From Selenomonas sp. GACV-9 (GTDB lineage Bacteria > Bacillota > Negativicutes > Selenomonadales > Selenomonadaceae): a stretch of DNA of 64,000 nt. The notes below the pieces were generated by a model. It did not search any database, was not told the origin of the DNA, and saw only the letters and a program-made list of their open reading frames with translations. The stretch is taken from the NCBI GenBank assembly GCA_900116485.1, contig FPAX01000003.1, positions 1 through 64,000 on the forward strand, given 5' to 3'. The translations under genes were made by a program, and so were the position numbers. Below, one piece after another: positions 39,372 to 50,060 of this stretch (position 1 is the first letter of the stretch; each line of letters starts with the position of its first letter).

Positions 39372-39899
39372 CTAGTACCGCACCTGTTCCCGGAATGCCT
39401 TCCAGTCGATGAACGATTCGGCGTCGGGGTGTTTGGCAAAGTACTGCTGATGCTCTTCGGCGGCTGCGCGGAAATCTTTCAGCGGCGCAGCCTTGGCGTA
39501 GCATTTGCGTACGGCTTTGCTGTTGGGGTCGTTGATGGTGAGTCCAGCTGCTGTTGCCGCCGGAGCTTTGCCGCGATTGGCCAGAAAGTGCATGTAAAAC
39601 TGCAGATGTGGCTCGTCTTCGGCATCGGTATACCAGACACCAGCCCGGAAAGCCTTGCCCACCGCCTTGCCTTGGCCGTCGGGACGGTATGGTGTCACGA
39701 CGGCGAACAGGATATCCATCAGCATGGAGAGATCCACTTTTTTCGGATTGTACTCGACTTCGATGCCATGCACCTCATCGTCGTTACCCTCTCCCGTTAG
39801 GTAGCCTGTCCGCGTGGATAGGACGCCGGGCAAGCCAGTGAATACGGCCTGCAATTCGTGGAAATCGCCCCCCGAAAAGTAAATTTTTTTCGTATACAT
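39372..39899 (-). CDS. MsrA-like protein lacking the catalytic cysteine
   Basis: A 175-residue protein with clear similarity to peptide methionine sulfoxide reductase A: YFSGGDFHELQAVF, LPGVLSTRTGYLTGE, HGIEVEYNPKKVDLSMLMDILFAVVTPYRPDGQG. In MsrA the motif is GCFWG; here it reads GGDFHE, so the nucleophilic Cys is Asp12 (codon GAT) and the Trp is His. It is not a selenocysteine case, because the codon is not TGA. It cannot work as a normal MsrA. It starts 2 nt after the MeaB stop, as the last gene of the mutase operon, so its role may be linked to that pathway; this is speculative. Confidence 0.8.
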   Translation of the reverse strand: MYTKKIYFSGGDFHELQAVFTGLPGVLSTRTGYLTGEGNDDEVHGIEVEYNPKKVDLSMLMDILFAVVTPYRPDGQGKAVGKAFRAGVWYTDAEDEPHLQFYMHFLANRGKAPAATAAGLTINDPNSKAVRKCYAKAAPLKDFRAAAEEHQQYFAKHPDAESFIDWKAFREQVRY

Positions 39900-39901
39900 G
39901 C

Positions 39902-41104
39902 CTAACGGCCGCCTCCCTTCTCTTCCCGCGGATGGAACAAATCATCCTGCCTTGCGGCCGCCCGCTGTACATCAAACATGCCGATAAGCTCGGCCACTGC
40001 CTGCGTCGGCGAAATCGTACCGTCAAGAACCGCGTCCTTTACCTCGGGCATCCGGCCTTTGATGACCGGATCTTCGAGGAACAGGTTATGCAGATGCTCA
40101 TCGATCATGCTATGCATCCAGTCGAGCAGCTGGCCATCGCGGCGCTTTTGGAAGACGCCGCTTTTCTTGGTCATCTGTTCAAAGGCCTGCATGACCTCCC
40201 AGAGCTCTTCAAGCCCTGTCTTTTCGATGGCTGAGGCCAGATACGCATGCGTGGGCCAGCCTGGCGTAGCCGGACGGATGTATTCGATCATGCGCTCGAA
40301 TTCGCCGCGGGCCACCTTGGCCTTGACGAGGTTATCGCCATCGGCCTTGTTGATGACGATGGCATCGGCAAGTTCCATGATGCCTTTTTTGATGCCTTGC
40401 AGTTCATCGCCAGCGCCAGTAAGCACCACGAGCATAAAGAAATCCACCATCGACCGCACCGTCGTTTCGGACTGGCCGACACCGACCGTCTCGATGAGGA
40501 TGATATCGTAGCCGGCAGCCTCACACATCAGCATGGTCTCGCGGCTCTTGCGGGCTACGCCGCCCAAAGTGCCACCGGCCGGCGACGGGCGGATAAAAGC
40601 CTCGGGCCGTCTTGACAGCGTTCCCATCCGCGTCTTGTCGCCAAGAATCGAGCCTTTCGTAACCGAGCTTGTCGGATCGACCGTCAGGATTGCCACGCGA
40701 TGCCCCTCATCGCAAAGCATATTGCCTAAAGCCTCGATCATGGTGCTTTTGCCGGCGCCCGGAACGCCCGTGATGCCGATGCGCAGGGCCTTGCCCGTGC
40801 GCGGCAGCAGCCGCTGGAGCACACGCTGGGCCTTCTTGAAATGACGCGGGCTGTTGCTCTCGATAAGCGTAATGGCCCGCGACAGTGTCATGCGGTCACC
40901 GCGCGCCACGCCTTCGACATATTCATCCTCGGTCAGCACCAAGCGCCGCTTGGGTTTCAGTTTGCCACTTTGGATGGCCGGATTGATATTGCCGACTGTC
41001 GTATCCTTGATGCCTTCGATGCCGCCCATGACCGAGCAGGCAAATTTCTCATCCTTTTCTTCTGGCACCCAGCTCGGTTTGCTGACCGAATATTTCTGTG
41101 CCAT
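39902..41104 (-). CDS. meaB: Methylmalonyl-CoA mutase-associated GTPase MeaB
   Basis: A 400-residue G3E-type P-loop GTPase that loads and protects adenosylcobalamin in the mutase. Walker A GVPGAGKST is near residue 115, followed by VDPTSSVTKGSILGDKTRM, ETVGVGQSE and the NKAD base-recognition motif. It carries about 65 extra N-terminal residues before the usual MeaB start. GGGAGG precedes the ATG; it lies 13 nt after the large subunit gene. Confidence 0.93.
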   Translation of the reverse strand: MAQKYSVSKPSWVPEEKDEKFACSVMGGIEGIKDTTVGNINPAIQSGKLKPKRRLVLTEDEYVEGVARGDRMTLSRAITLIESNSPRHFKKAQRVLQRLLPRTGKALRIGITGVPGAGKSTMIEALGNMLCDEGHRVAILTVDPTSSVTKGSILGDKTRMGTLSRRPEAFIRPSPAGGTLGGVARKSRETMLMCEAAGYDIILIETVGVGQSETTVRSMVDFFMLVVLTGAGDELQGIKKGIMELADAIVINKADGDNLVKAKVARGEFERMIEYIRPATPGWPTHAYLASAIEKTGLEELWEVMQAFEQMTKKSGVFQKRRDGQLLDWMHSMIDEHLHNLFLEDPVIKGRMPEVKDAVLDGTISPTQAVAELIGMFDVQRAAARQDDLFHPREEKGGGR

Positions 41105-41117
41105 GCGTATTACCTCC

Positions 41118-43318
<2,201 letters not shown>

Positions 43319-43319
<1 letters not shown>

Positions 43320-45514
43320 TATGCCATCATTCCTTTCTTCTGCTGCAGGAACTGCAGGATTTTGTAACAATTGGCTCGTACCGAAATGTAATCGTCAATG
43401 CCCGCCGCGTTGTACGTTTCGAGCAATTCTTTCGGTGCGGCTCCAGCCAGATAGACCGTAGCCGCTGGCAGCGCCTTATGAAGTTTTGGTGCTAAATCGG
43501 GAACGATTTCCGGATAGGTCGCATCGGTCGAACAGATGACCACGGCATCGGCCCCGGATTCAGCGGCAGCAGCAGCAGCCTCGTCCGTCGTCTTGAAGCC
43601 ATCGTTGCGCAGTACCTCGAAGGCACCGACCTGCAAAAAGCCCGTGGTAAAGTCCGCCCTTGCCTTATGCTGCGGAATCGGCCCCATATTCGCCAGGAAA
43701 ATGCGCACGTTATCCCCCTTGTCGGCTGCATATTTTTCCGTGCGGTGACGCAGGGCCTCAAAGCGTTCACTCCAGCGGTGCGGCGTGATTTTCTCGACAC
43801 TTGGCGCCTCACCAGTCTTTGGCAGTGCTGCCCAAAGCTCCGGCAGAGTTGCCCCAGCCTCGGCAGCCGCGATAGCTGCCGTCACCCGGTCTGTTTGGGC
43901 TTTCGACAGGGCCGCGAGTTTCTCCGCGCGATACTTGCCGTCGATATCCGCCAGATACGCTTCGATGGCCTCGGTACGCGCTTTTTTATTTTCGGCCCAA
44001 TCCTCGGTGCGCGGGTCGAGAAGTTTCTCCGTCATATTCGGGTACATATTGTTGCCGACGATGCGATCGCGCCGGAGTTCCGCATTCTTGAACCGCTCCG
44101 CCAGCACTTCGCCAATGGCTTGCTGAGGTTTCCCCGCCTTCAGTGCCTCCACGATGCCGCCGGCGCCTTCCACTTCCTTGAAGGCCTCCCAGATTTTTTC
44201 TTTGACCTGTTTCGTCAGCGTTTCTACTGCCCAGGAACCACCGGCCGGGTCAATAGGCTGCAAGAGGCCGAACTCTTCCTGCAGGATAATCTGCACGTTG
44301 CGGGCGATGCGGCGCGAGAACACGTCGCCCTTGCGAATCGGTTCGTCAAAGGGGGCATTTTCAAAGGAGTCGATGCCACCGACAACCCCCGAAAAGATTT
44401 CCGTGGTATTGCGCAGCATGTTGACATAAGGGTCATAGACCGTCTTGAAAAAAAGTGCTGGTCTGGCATGGACATGCATGCGCTGGGACTCGGTATTGCC
44501 GCCAAAGGCCGCGATGATCTGTGCCCAGATGGGCCGCATCGCGCGGAGCTTCGCAATCTGCAGGAAGAAATTCGCCCCCATGGAAAAGCCGAACAGGATT
44601 TGGCTGGCCGCCTCATCAATGGAAAGCCCCCGCTTCTGCAGTTCCCGCAGGTAGGTTACTGCCGTGTCAATCGTATAGGAGGCTTCCTGGATGTCACTGG
44701 CACCGCCGCGGCTGTAGACGTCACTGCGAACCATGATGGTGCGCAGGCCCGGTGCATTGGCGATAGCCCATTTGGCGCACTCCGCCATTTCGTCATAGCG
44801 GTCGCTAAGGGCTGCCGCCAGGGTTCCCCGCTCGGCCAGCTCGCCAATGGGGTCAGCACCGATAAAGCCGCGGACCGCCTGCATGTCTTTTCCCGATGCC
44901 CGGCGCACCGCCGCCACCATGGAAAGCATTGGCAGGGCCGTCTGCCCCGCATAGATGTACAGCGGATGCTCGTCAAGCTTTAAGCCATCCAGCAATACAT
45001 GGAGGTCATCCAGCGTCGTTACGCTGCAGCCCTCGTCCCCGGGCTTTTCCGCCTCACGGGCATCCTGACCGGTAAGCGTTGACTGGTCAAGTTTGATATG
45101 GTAAATCGTCGAGCCTTTTTCCAGCTCGTATTTCAGCAGCTCATTGTTCTCAGCAGGCATCGTCTCATCGCAGGCCTGGGCAACGCCCCAGGGCGACTTG
45201 ATGTAGCCATTGGGCCGGGACCCACGCAGGAAATCATCCATGCCGGGGAAGGACGTGCGTGGAAGGATTTCCTCGGTGGTATTGCGGAAGTACATGGGAT
45301 CAAAGGTGATGCCCTCGTAGGTCTTCGTGAACATCTTCTTTTCAAAGGGTGCGCCCTTCAGGAGCGTAATACAGTTCTCCTTCCATTCTTCATACGTCGG
45401 CGGCGTAAACTCGTCGAGCGGTACATCGGGGAACTCGGTCTGCTGCTCAGCCTTCTTCAGGATGGCCTGCAGGTCGAGTTCCGACTCTGCCTGTGTCTTT
45501 GTTTCATTACTCAT
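43319..45514 (-). CDS. mutA: Methylmalonyl-CoA mutase, small subunit
   Basis: A 731-residue partner of MutB with the same fold but no cobalamin His: the region matching DxHxxG reads [14 protein letters not shown]. In the heterodimeric enzymes of propionate producers this subunit is structural. GGGGG lies 8 nt before the ATG at 45514. It is the first gene of the operon mutA-mutB-meaB-(msrA-like), which is headed by a long riboswitch leader. No methylmalonyl-CoA epimerase or decarboxylase gene is in this cluster. Confidence 0.95.
45065..45090. repeat. Palindrome pair in mutA
   Basis: Degenerate CTGACCGGTAAG (45065-45076) and perfect TTGACTGGTCAA (45079-45090), 14 bp apart; read as LDQSTLTGQ. 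Confidence 0.8.
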
Positions 45515-45577
45515 ATACATTTCCCCCTTTAAAGGTAGAATAATATATGCTCCATTTCATCCGCCCAGGCAAAAAAA

Positions 45578-45611
45578 GAAGGGTCTCGATCCTTCCACAA
45601 ATCGAGACCCT
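45578..45611 (-). terminator. Leader terminator upstream of mutA
   Basis: A 12-bp perfect stem (AAGGGTCTCGAT with ATCGAGACCCTT) is followed on the minus strand by CTTTTTTT, 64 nt before the mutA start. As it lies inside the operon leader it should act as an attenuator under riboswitch control. Confidence 0.9.
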
Positions 45612-45636
45612 TGCTGCAACAAAGGCAGCCAATACA

Positions 45637-45794
45637 TAGAACTGAATGAAATGTATGAGCAATTTCTTCCCCACAGAAGATTCCATGAGGAAAAACCTTT
45701 CGCCTAAAGTCAAGAACAGCGAGAATACATACCACAATGAGCCCATTCCCTGCTGCATGCGGAAATAGGCTCATCTTGAAAAACATTCAGTTCT
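45637..45794 (-). ncRNA. Structured leader domain between riboswitch and attenuator
   Basis: Two 11-nt arms (CATTCAGTTCT at 45784-45794 and AGAACTGAATG at 45637-45647) are perfectly complementary and 136 nt apart, closing a domain with at least two inner hairpins (45739-45750 with 45761-45772, and one around 45660-45690). It contains no convincing gene. It might be the expression platform of the cobalamin riboswitch or a second sensor; I cannot assign it to a known class. Confidence 0.5.
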
Positions 45795-45867
45795 AACGGT
45801 CAGGTAAAAGCCTGACTCTTTCTAAACTAAATCGTCCAAGATCCCCATCCCCATCGCTCGCAGGTCA

Positions 45868-46048
45868 AACGGTGATCGTCAATCAGGCAGTTCTCCTGGC
45901 TCCAGTTCATCGCTCCTCCGCGCCTTCCCAAAGAGGCTTTTTCCCTCTCCAGTGACATATCTGCGGAGTCGCTCGCTGTTACAGTGGCGGGACCGCGCCG
46001 GATTTTACCGGCTTCCCTATTAAGTCTTGCGACACCTAATCCAATCGC
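45868..46048 (-). promoter_or_regulatory. Cobalamin riboswitch
   Basis: The minus strand shows the canonical order: TTAATAGGGAA, GCCGG-loop-CCGGC, CCCGCCACTGTAA, GGGAAGGC, then the B12 box (AGCCAGGAGA then CTGCCTGA, about 45893-45910). It faces the mutase operon, about 350 nt upstream of mutA, and does not lie on the cbiM transcript. Confidence 0.92.
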
Positions 46049-46072
46049 TATATTCTATTTTAACTGAAATTT

Positions 46073-46101
46073 ATTTTACTATTGTTTTGGCTAATTGTCA
46101 A
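46073..46101 (-). promoter_or_regulatory. Promoter of the mutase operon
   Basis: TTGACA (46096-46101) and TAAAAT (46073-46078) are spaced 17 nt, placing the transcript start just before the riboswitch. This is one of the best promoters in the window. Confidence 0.75.
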
Positions 46102-46149
46102 ATTTTCCCGAAAAAAATCACAGGTCAAATTAGTATCCCCCCTTGGGGC

Positions 46150-46178
46150 TTACAAATTATGTGAAAATACTTTAAACT
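46150..46178 (+). promoter_or_regulatory. Possible promoter of the ECF transporter operon
   Basis: TTACAA (46150-46155), 17 nt, TAAACT (46173-46178). A CCCCTTGGGG palindrome lies just upstream (46139-46148). Weak evidence. Confidence 0.35.
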
Positions 46179-46230
46179 GAAACCGTATTGAGATCTTATT
46201 ACTTTCTTATTCAATGATAGGAGTGATACT

Positions 46231-47247
46231 ATGCACATTCCGGAAAATTATCTGAGCCCATCCACCTGCGCCGTCTTCGGTGCCGCCATGGTGCCTGTTT
46301 GGTGGCTGGCCGTACAGAAAGTCAAGCAGGAAGTCCCCAAAGAGAAGATGCCGCTGCTGGGGATTGGCGCGGCCTTCTCATTCCTCGGCATGATGTTCAA
46401 CCTGCCGCTGCCGGGCGGCACGACAGGCCATGCCGTCGGCGCCGTGCTGCTGGCCATAATGTTTGGCCCCTGGTCGGCCTGCCTTGCGGTCAGCGTCGCC
46501 CTGTTCGTCCAGGCACTCTTCTTCGGGGACGGTGGCCTGCTCGCCTTCGGCGCCAACTGCTTCAACATGGCATTCGTAATGCCCTTTGCTGGCTATGCCA
46601 TCTATCGCACCTTGCAGCAGAAACTGCCCGGCCACGATCTTATCGCCGCTGGCATCGGTGCCTACGTCGGCATCAATCTAGCCGCCCTCTGTGCTGCCAT
46701 CGAGTTTGGAATCCAGCCGCTGCTCTTCACCGATGCAGCCGGCCAGGCCCTCTACTGCCCGTATCCCATTGCCATCTCGATTCCAGCGATGATGGCCGGC
46801 CATCTGACGCTGTTCGGTCTTGCCGAAGTCGTCTTCACGACAGCCATCCTGGGCTATCTGAAAAAGACTGCCCCCTCGCTGCTTTCGCAAACGGCCCAGC
46901 AGGCAGAGGCGGGCATCAAGGCTGTCTACGGGCTGGTCGCTCTGCTGATCATCGGCACGCCCCTCGGACTTTTGGCCACAGGTACTGCCTGGGGTGAGTG
47001 GGATCCTGAGGAGCTCGCCGAGCAGGACTTCTTAGGCTCAGCCCTTGGCTATACACCGGCTGGCATGGAAGACGGCTTCTCCTTTGATGCCCTGTTCCCC
47101 GACTATGCGATTGCCGGACTGCCAGAATCCTTCGGCTATATCCTTTCGGCCATCATCGGCACGGCACTTCTGGTGCTGACCTTCAAGATTCTCGCGTCAT
47201 TTATCCACAAATCTACCGATTATGACGCCTCCATTGCCAAACACTAA
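46231..47247 (+). CDS. ECF transporter substrate component, CbiM/NikM with fused N domain
   Basis: A 338-residue polytopic membrane protein. It opens with MHIPENYLSPS, the metal-binding N-terminus of CbiM/NikM (His2 coordinates the metal), followed by the six to seven helix S-component core with GHAVGAVLLAIMFGPW and FGANCFNMAF. The last 120 residues (AWGEWDPEELAEQDF to the final helix) are the CbiN/NikN-like part fused in NikMN proteins. It imports Co2+ or Ni2+. Adjacency to a B12-dependent operon favours cobalt, but the fused form is often nickel-specific. AGGAGTG precedes the ATG. Confidence 0.9.
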   Translation: MHIPENYLSPSTCAVFGAAMVPVWWLAVQKVKQEVPKEKMPLLGIGAAFSFLGMMFNLPLPGGTTGHAVGAVLLAIMFGPWSACLAVSVALFVQALFFGDGGLLAFGANCFNMAFVMPFAGYAIYRTLQQKLPGHDLIAAGIGAYVGINLAALCAAIEFGIQPLLFTDAAGQALYCPYPIAISIPAMMAGHLTLFGLAEVVFTTAILGYLKKTAPSLLSQTAQQAEAGIKAVYGLVALLIIGTPLGLLATGTAWGEWDPEELAEQDFLGSALGYTPAGMEDGFSFDALFPDYAIAGLPESFGYILSAIIGTALLVLTFKILASFIHKSTDYDASIAKH

Positions 47248-47259
47248 GGGGCTTTCTGC

Positions 47260-48063
47260 ATGATAAAACTTCCACCATGGGCAATACAGGAAGAAAACTA
47301 TCAGCCAAATCGGGACCGGGATTATTTCATCTCCCGGTCTCTTTTGCGTGTGATGACTGTACTGCTCGCCATCCGTCAACAAGCTGGCCATTCACTGCCG
47401 CGTTATATTTCCGCCAGCAGCGCCCTCTGCTTCCTGTTTTTCTGGCTGCTCCTTTGCGTAACTGCCCATACTAGCGCCTTCCTGCTCTGCGAGCTGGCCC
47501 TGACACTGGTGCTCCTATGCCTGCTGCCTGGCCGCATGCTCTGGCCAGCCGTTCAAGCCTCCCTTGCTGCCGCCTTCTTTTCGCTGCTGCTCATCCTGCC
47601 AGCCATAGCCCTTGGCAGCGGAGCCCTTGTCCTGCTGCTGCCAGCTAAGACCTTCCTGTCCGTTGCAGCACTCAGCATCCTGCGCTCCCTCCTGCCCTGG
47701 AACGAGCTCACGGCAGCGCTGCGCAGGTTTCATGTACCGCAGACTGTCATCTTCCTTTTGGATACCACGCTCCGCTATATCATCCTGCTCGGCGAGATTG
47801 CCCGCGACATGCTGACGGCCCTCAAGCTACGCTCCATTGGCAAGAACCGGCACAAGCAGCGCGCCGCTGGCGGCATACTCGGCACCATGTTCCTGCGCTC
47901 GAAGGAAATGTCTGAGACCATGTACGAGGCCATGATCTGCCGCGGCTTTACCGGCGAATACCTGCCAGCACGCCAGCAGTCCTTCCGCCCAGGCGACAAC
48001 CTGCTGCTGCTCATCCACCTTCTCTATCTTTATCTATTCCTGCGACTGGAGGCTATCCTATGA
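47260..48063 (+). CDS. ECF transporter transmembrane (T) component, CbiQ/NikQ
   Basis: A 267-residue membrane protein with about five helices. Two cytoplasmic coupling motifs of T components are visible: ALKLRSIG near 190 and CRGFTGEY near 225, which dock into the ATPase. It starts 12 nt after the M component and overlaps the ATPase gene by 4 nt (ATGA). Confidence 0.88.
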   Translation: MIKLPPWAIQEENYQPNRDRDYFISRSLLRVMTVLLAIRQQAGHSLPRYISASSALCFLFFWLLLCVTAHTSAFLLCELALTLVLLCLLPGRMLWPAVQASLAAAFFSLLLILPAIALGSGALVLLLPAKTFLSVAALSILRSLLPWNELTAALRRFHVPQTVIFLLDTTLRYIILLGEIARDMLTALKLRSIGKNRHKQRAAGGILGTMFLRSKEMSETMYEAMICRGFTGEYLPARQQSFRPGDNLLLLIHLLYLYLFLRLEAIL

Positions 48064-48728
48064 TCCATTTTGACGATGTCTGCTATGCCTATGATGGCGA
48101 GCCTGTGCTGCGCCATGCCAGCTTCACCATAAAAAAAGGTGAGACCGTCGTGCTGCGCGGCCCCAACGGAGCGGGAAAATCCACGCTGTTGCGCATGCTG
48201 AACGGCCTCATCTATCCAGAACTTGGTACTTATCATTTTTGTGACACAAAGATTACCGCCGACAAGATGCGCGACCACTGCTACTCCAAATGGTTCCATC
48301 AGCAGATGGGCTTCGTCTGGCAGAATCCTGATGCGCAGCTCTTCTGCGCCAGCGTCGCCGAGGAACTGGCCTTCGGCCCCGAGCAGATGGGCCTTGCGCC
48401 TGACGAGATAGCGTGCCGCGTCGACGACGCCCTCGAGCTCCTCGGCCTTGCACGTTTGCGCGGACGCGCTCCCTATACGCTCTCCGGAGGCGAAAAGAAA
48501 AAGACTGCCATTGCCTCCATCCTGACCATGAACCCCAGCGTCTGGACCTTCGACGAGCCCTTAAGCGCCCTGGACGAAAAAGCCCAGGCCTGGCTGCGCG
48601 AATTCCTGCAGGCCCTCAAAGACGCCGGCAAGACATTGATCATTGCCACCCACGACGCGTCACTTAGCACACTGGCCGACAGGATGCTTACCATTCATGC
48701 CGACCATTCGGTGGAGTTGCTCTCGTAG
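48060..48728 (+). CDS. ECF transporter ATPase component, CbiO/NikO
   Basis: A 222-residue ABC ATPase energising Co/Ni uptake. Walker A GPNGAGKST is near 34-42, the Q-loop in FVWQNPDAQLF, signature LSGGEKKK near 141 and Walker B WTFDEPLSALD. Its last 69 nt overlap the convergent acyl-CoA ligase gene on the opposite strand, an arrangement worth noting for transcription interference. Confidence 0.93.
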   Translation: MIHFDDVCYAYDGEPVLRHASFTIKKGETVVLRGPNGAGKSTLLRMLNGLIYPELGTYHFCDTKITADKMRDHCYSKWFHQQMGFVWQNPDAQLFCASVAEELAFGPEQMGLAPDEIACRVDDALELLGLARLRGRAPYTLSGGEKKKTAIASILTMNPSVWTFDEPLSALDEKAQAWLREFLQALKDAGKTLIIATHDASLSTLADRMLTIHADHSVELLS

Positions 48729-50060
48729 CGCCCCGCGGTCAACTTTGCCACGGTCATTCAAGGGCATCCGGGGCAAGAACGCGATGACGCGCGGAACCTC
48801 GACGGGGGCAAGCTCATGCCGGATAGCGCGGCGCACATCACTAGCTGCTGCCATCTCCTCTTTTACCAGGAAAGCCGCCAAGGTGCTGCCGCGCAGCGTA
48901 TCACTATAGGGCAACACAACAGCCGCGCAGATGCCTGGGATTGCCCGCAGCTCATTTTCCAGCCGCAAGGTGCTGATCTTGACGCCGCCTTTATTGACCC
49001 AGGCATCGCGGCGCCCCGCAAAGATAAGCTCGCCAGCTTCATTCAGATGGCCCGTATCCTTGACCGAAAAAGGCAACGATACCCCGCTGACATGATAAGG
49101 CGTATCGACATAGATAAGGCCATCATGCACCGTCACCGCAACGCCCGGAAACGGCCGCCCCAGATTACACGGGTCACGGTCAGCATCCTCGCAGATGGCA
49201 TAGGTGATATAGTTCAGCTCGCTGGCCCCGTAGTAGAGGATAAGCGCAGCCTGGGGCAGCAGCTGCTGCAGCGCGCGGATGTTGCGCGCACTCAGCAGCT
49301 GCGAGCCAGTGAACAGACACTTTACCGCCGTCAAAGGCGCTGAACGGGCCGCTGCCCAAAGCTGCAGTTTCGTCGGAATCAGATAGATCACATCGACGGC
49401 CCACTTGTCCATGAGCTGCGTCCAGCGGCGGCAATGCAAGCCCCGGCTCGTGATGATGGTACCGCCCGCGTAGAGCACCGACAGCAAGGTATTCAGATTA
49501 CCGGTAAAGCTCAGGCTGCCTTGCAGGAAAAGCCGCGTCTCCCGCGCGACATGAAAGATTGGATTCTGCACAGAAAAAAAGCCAGCCCAACTGTCATAAG
49601 TGCGGTACATGACCTTGGGCGTGCCCGTGGAGCCCGAGCTCAGCACACCGAGGATATCGGGCTCGCTATGCGGAATTTTTTCATTCCCAACCAATTGAAA
49701 TGACCAGTCAAATCCTGACTGGTCATTTTTGTTTGCGGACAGTGACAAGAGTCCCTGCAGACGATTCTCCTGCAGGATAGCCTGCACCTCCTGGGGCCGC
49801 AAGCCGTGATGCAAGAGGACCGGCCGCACCGCCAGCGCCTGCAAGGCCAAAAAGGCTGCCAGTTGGCCGGTCAGATTATCGGCCAGCACCAGCACGCTGC
49901 CCCCTGTGAGACCCGCAGGCAATCCCGTCTGCCACTTCCCCATCAACCGCTCCACCTGCGCCAGCAGCTGCCGATACGTCCACGACTCCCCATCCACGAC
50001 GAGCAGCAGCTTATCCGGCTGAACCTCCGCCCAGCTGCGCAGCAGTTCATGATAATTCAT
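48660..50060 (-). CDS. AMP-forming acyl-CoA ligase (YhfT-like)
   Basis: A 466-residue ANL-superfamily enzyme. The P-loop SSGSTGTPKVMYRT is near residue 140, YYGASEL (A5) near 285, and DTGHLNEAGELIFAGRRDAWVNKGG spans A7/A8. The C-terminal catalytic Lys region is NDRGKVDRGAL. It is shorter than typical long-chain ligases. Its stop region overlaps the ECF ATPase gene. With the thiolase, BioY and a hotdog protein it forms an operon matching the yhfS-yhfT-bioY group of Bacillus, long suspected to act in biotin or pimelate-like precursor supply. Residues around 110-120 (NDQSGFDWSF) come from palindrome copies. Confidence 0.82.
   Translation of the reverse strand: MNYHELLRSWAEVQPDKLLLVVDGESWTYRQLLAQVERLMGKWQTGLPAGLTGGSVLVLADNLTGQLAAFLALQALAVRPVLLHHGLRPQEVQAILQENRLQGLLSLSANKNDQSGFDWSFQLVGNEKIPHSEPDILGVLSSGSTGTPKVMYRTYDSWAGFFSVQNPIFHVARETRLFLQGSLSFTGNLNTLLSVLYAGGTIITSRGLHCRRWTQLMDKWAVDVIYLIPTKLQLWAAARSAPLTAVKCLFTGSQLLSARNIRALQQLLPQAALILYYGASELNYITYAICEDADRDPCNLGRPFPGVAVTVHDGLIYVDTPYHVSGVSLPFSVKDTGHLNEAGELIFAGRRDAWVNKGGVKISTLRLENELRAIPGICAAVVLPYSDTLRGSTLAAFLVKEEMAAASDVRRAIRHELAPVEVPRVIAFLPRMPLNDRGKVDRGALREQLHRMVGMNGKHPVGQCAK
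49700..49726. repeat. Palindrome pair in the acyl-CoA ligase gene
   Basis: ATGACCAGTCAA (49700-49711) and CTGACTGGTCAT (49715-49726), 15 bp apart; read as NDQS and FDWS. Confidence 0.88.

Noticed and set aside
39372-39899. MsrA-like gene as a selenoprotein
   Set aside because: The active-site codon is GAT (Asp), not TGA; no SECIS-like need arises.
45507-45786. Two small open frames (83 and 85 codons) between the cobalamin riboswitch and mutA
   Set aside because: No ribosome binding sites, both run through the attenuator hairpin, one overlaps the mutA start; the structured RNA explains the region better.
45868-46048. Cobalamin riboswitch as the regulator of the Co/Ni transporter
   Set aside because: All conserved blocks read in order on the minus strand, away from cbiM; the plus strand has no B12 box.
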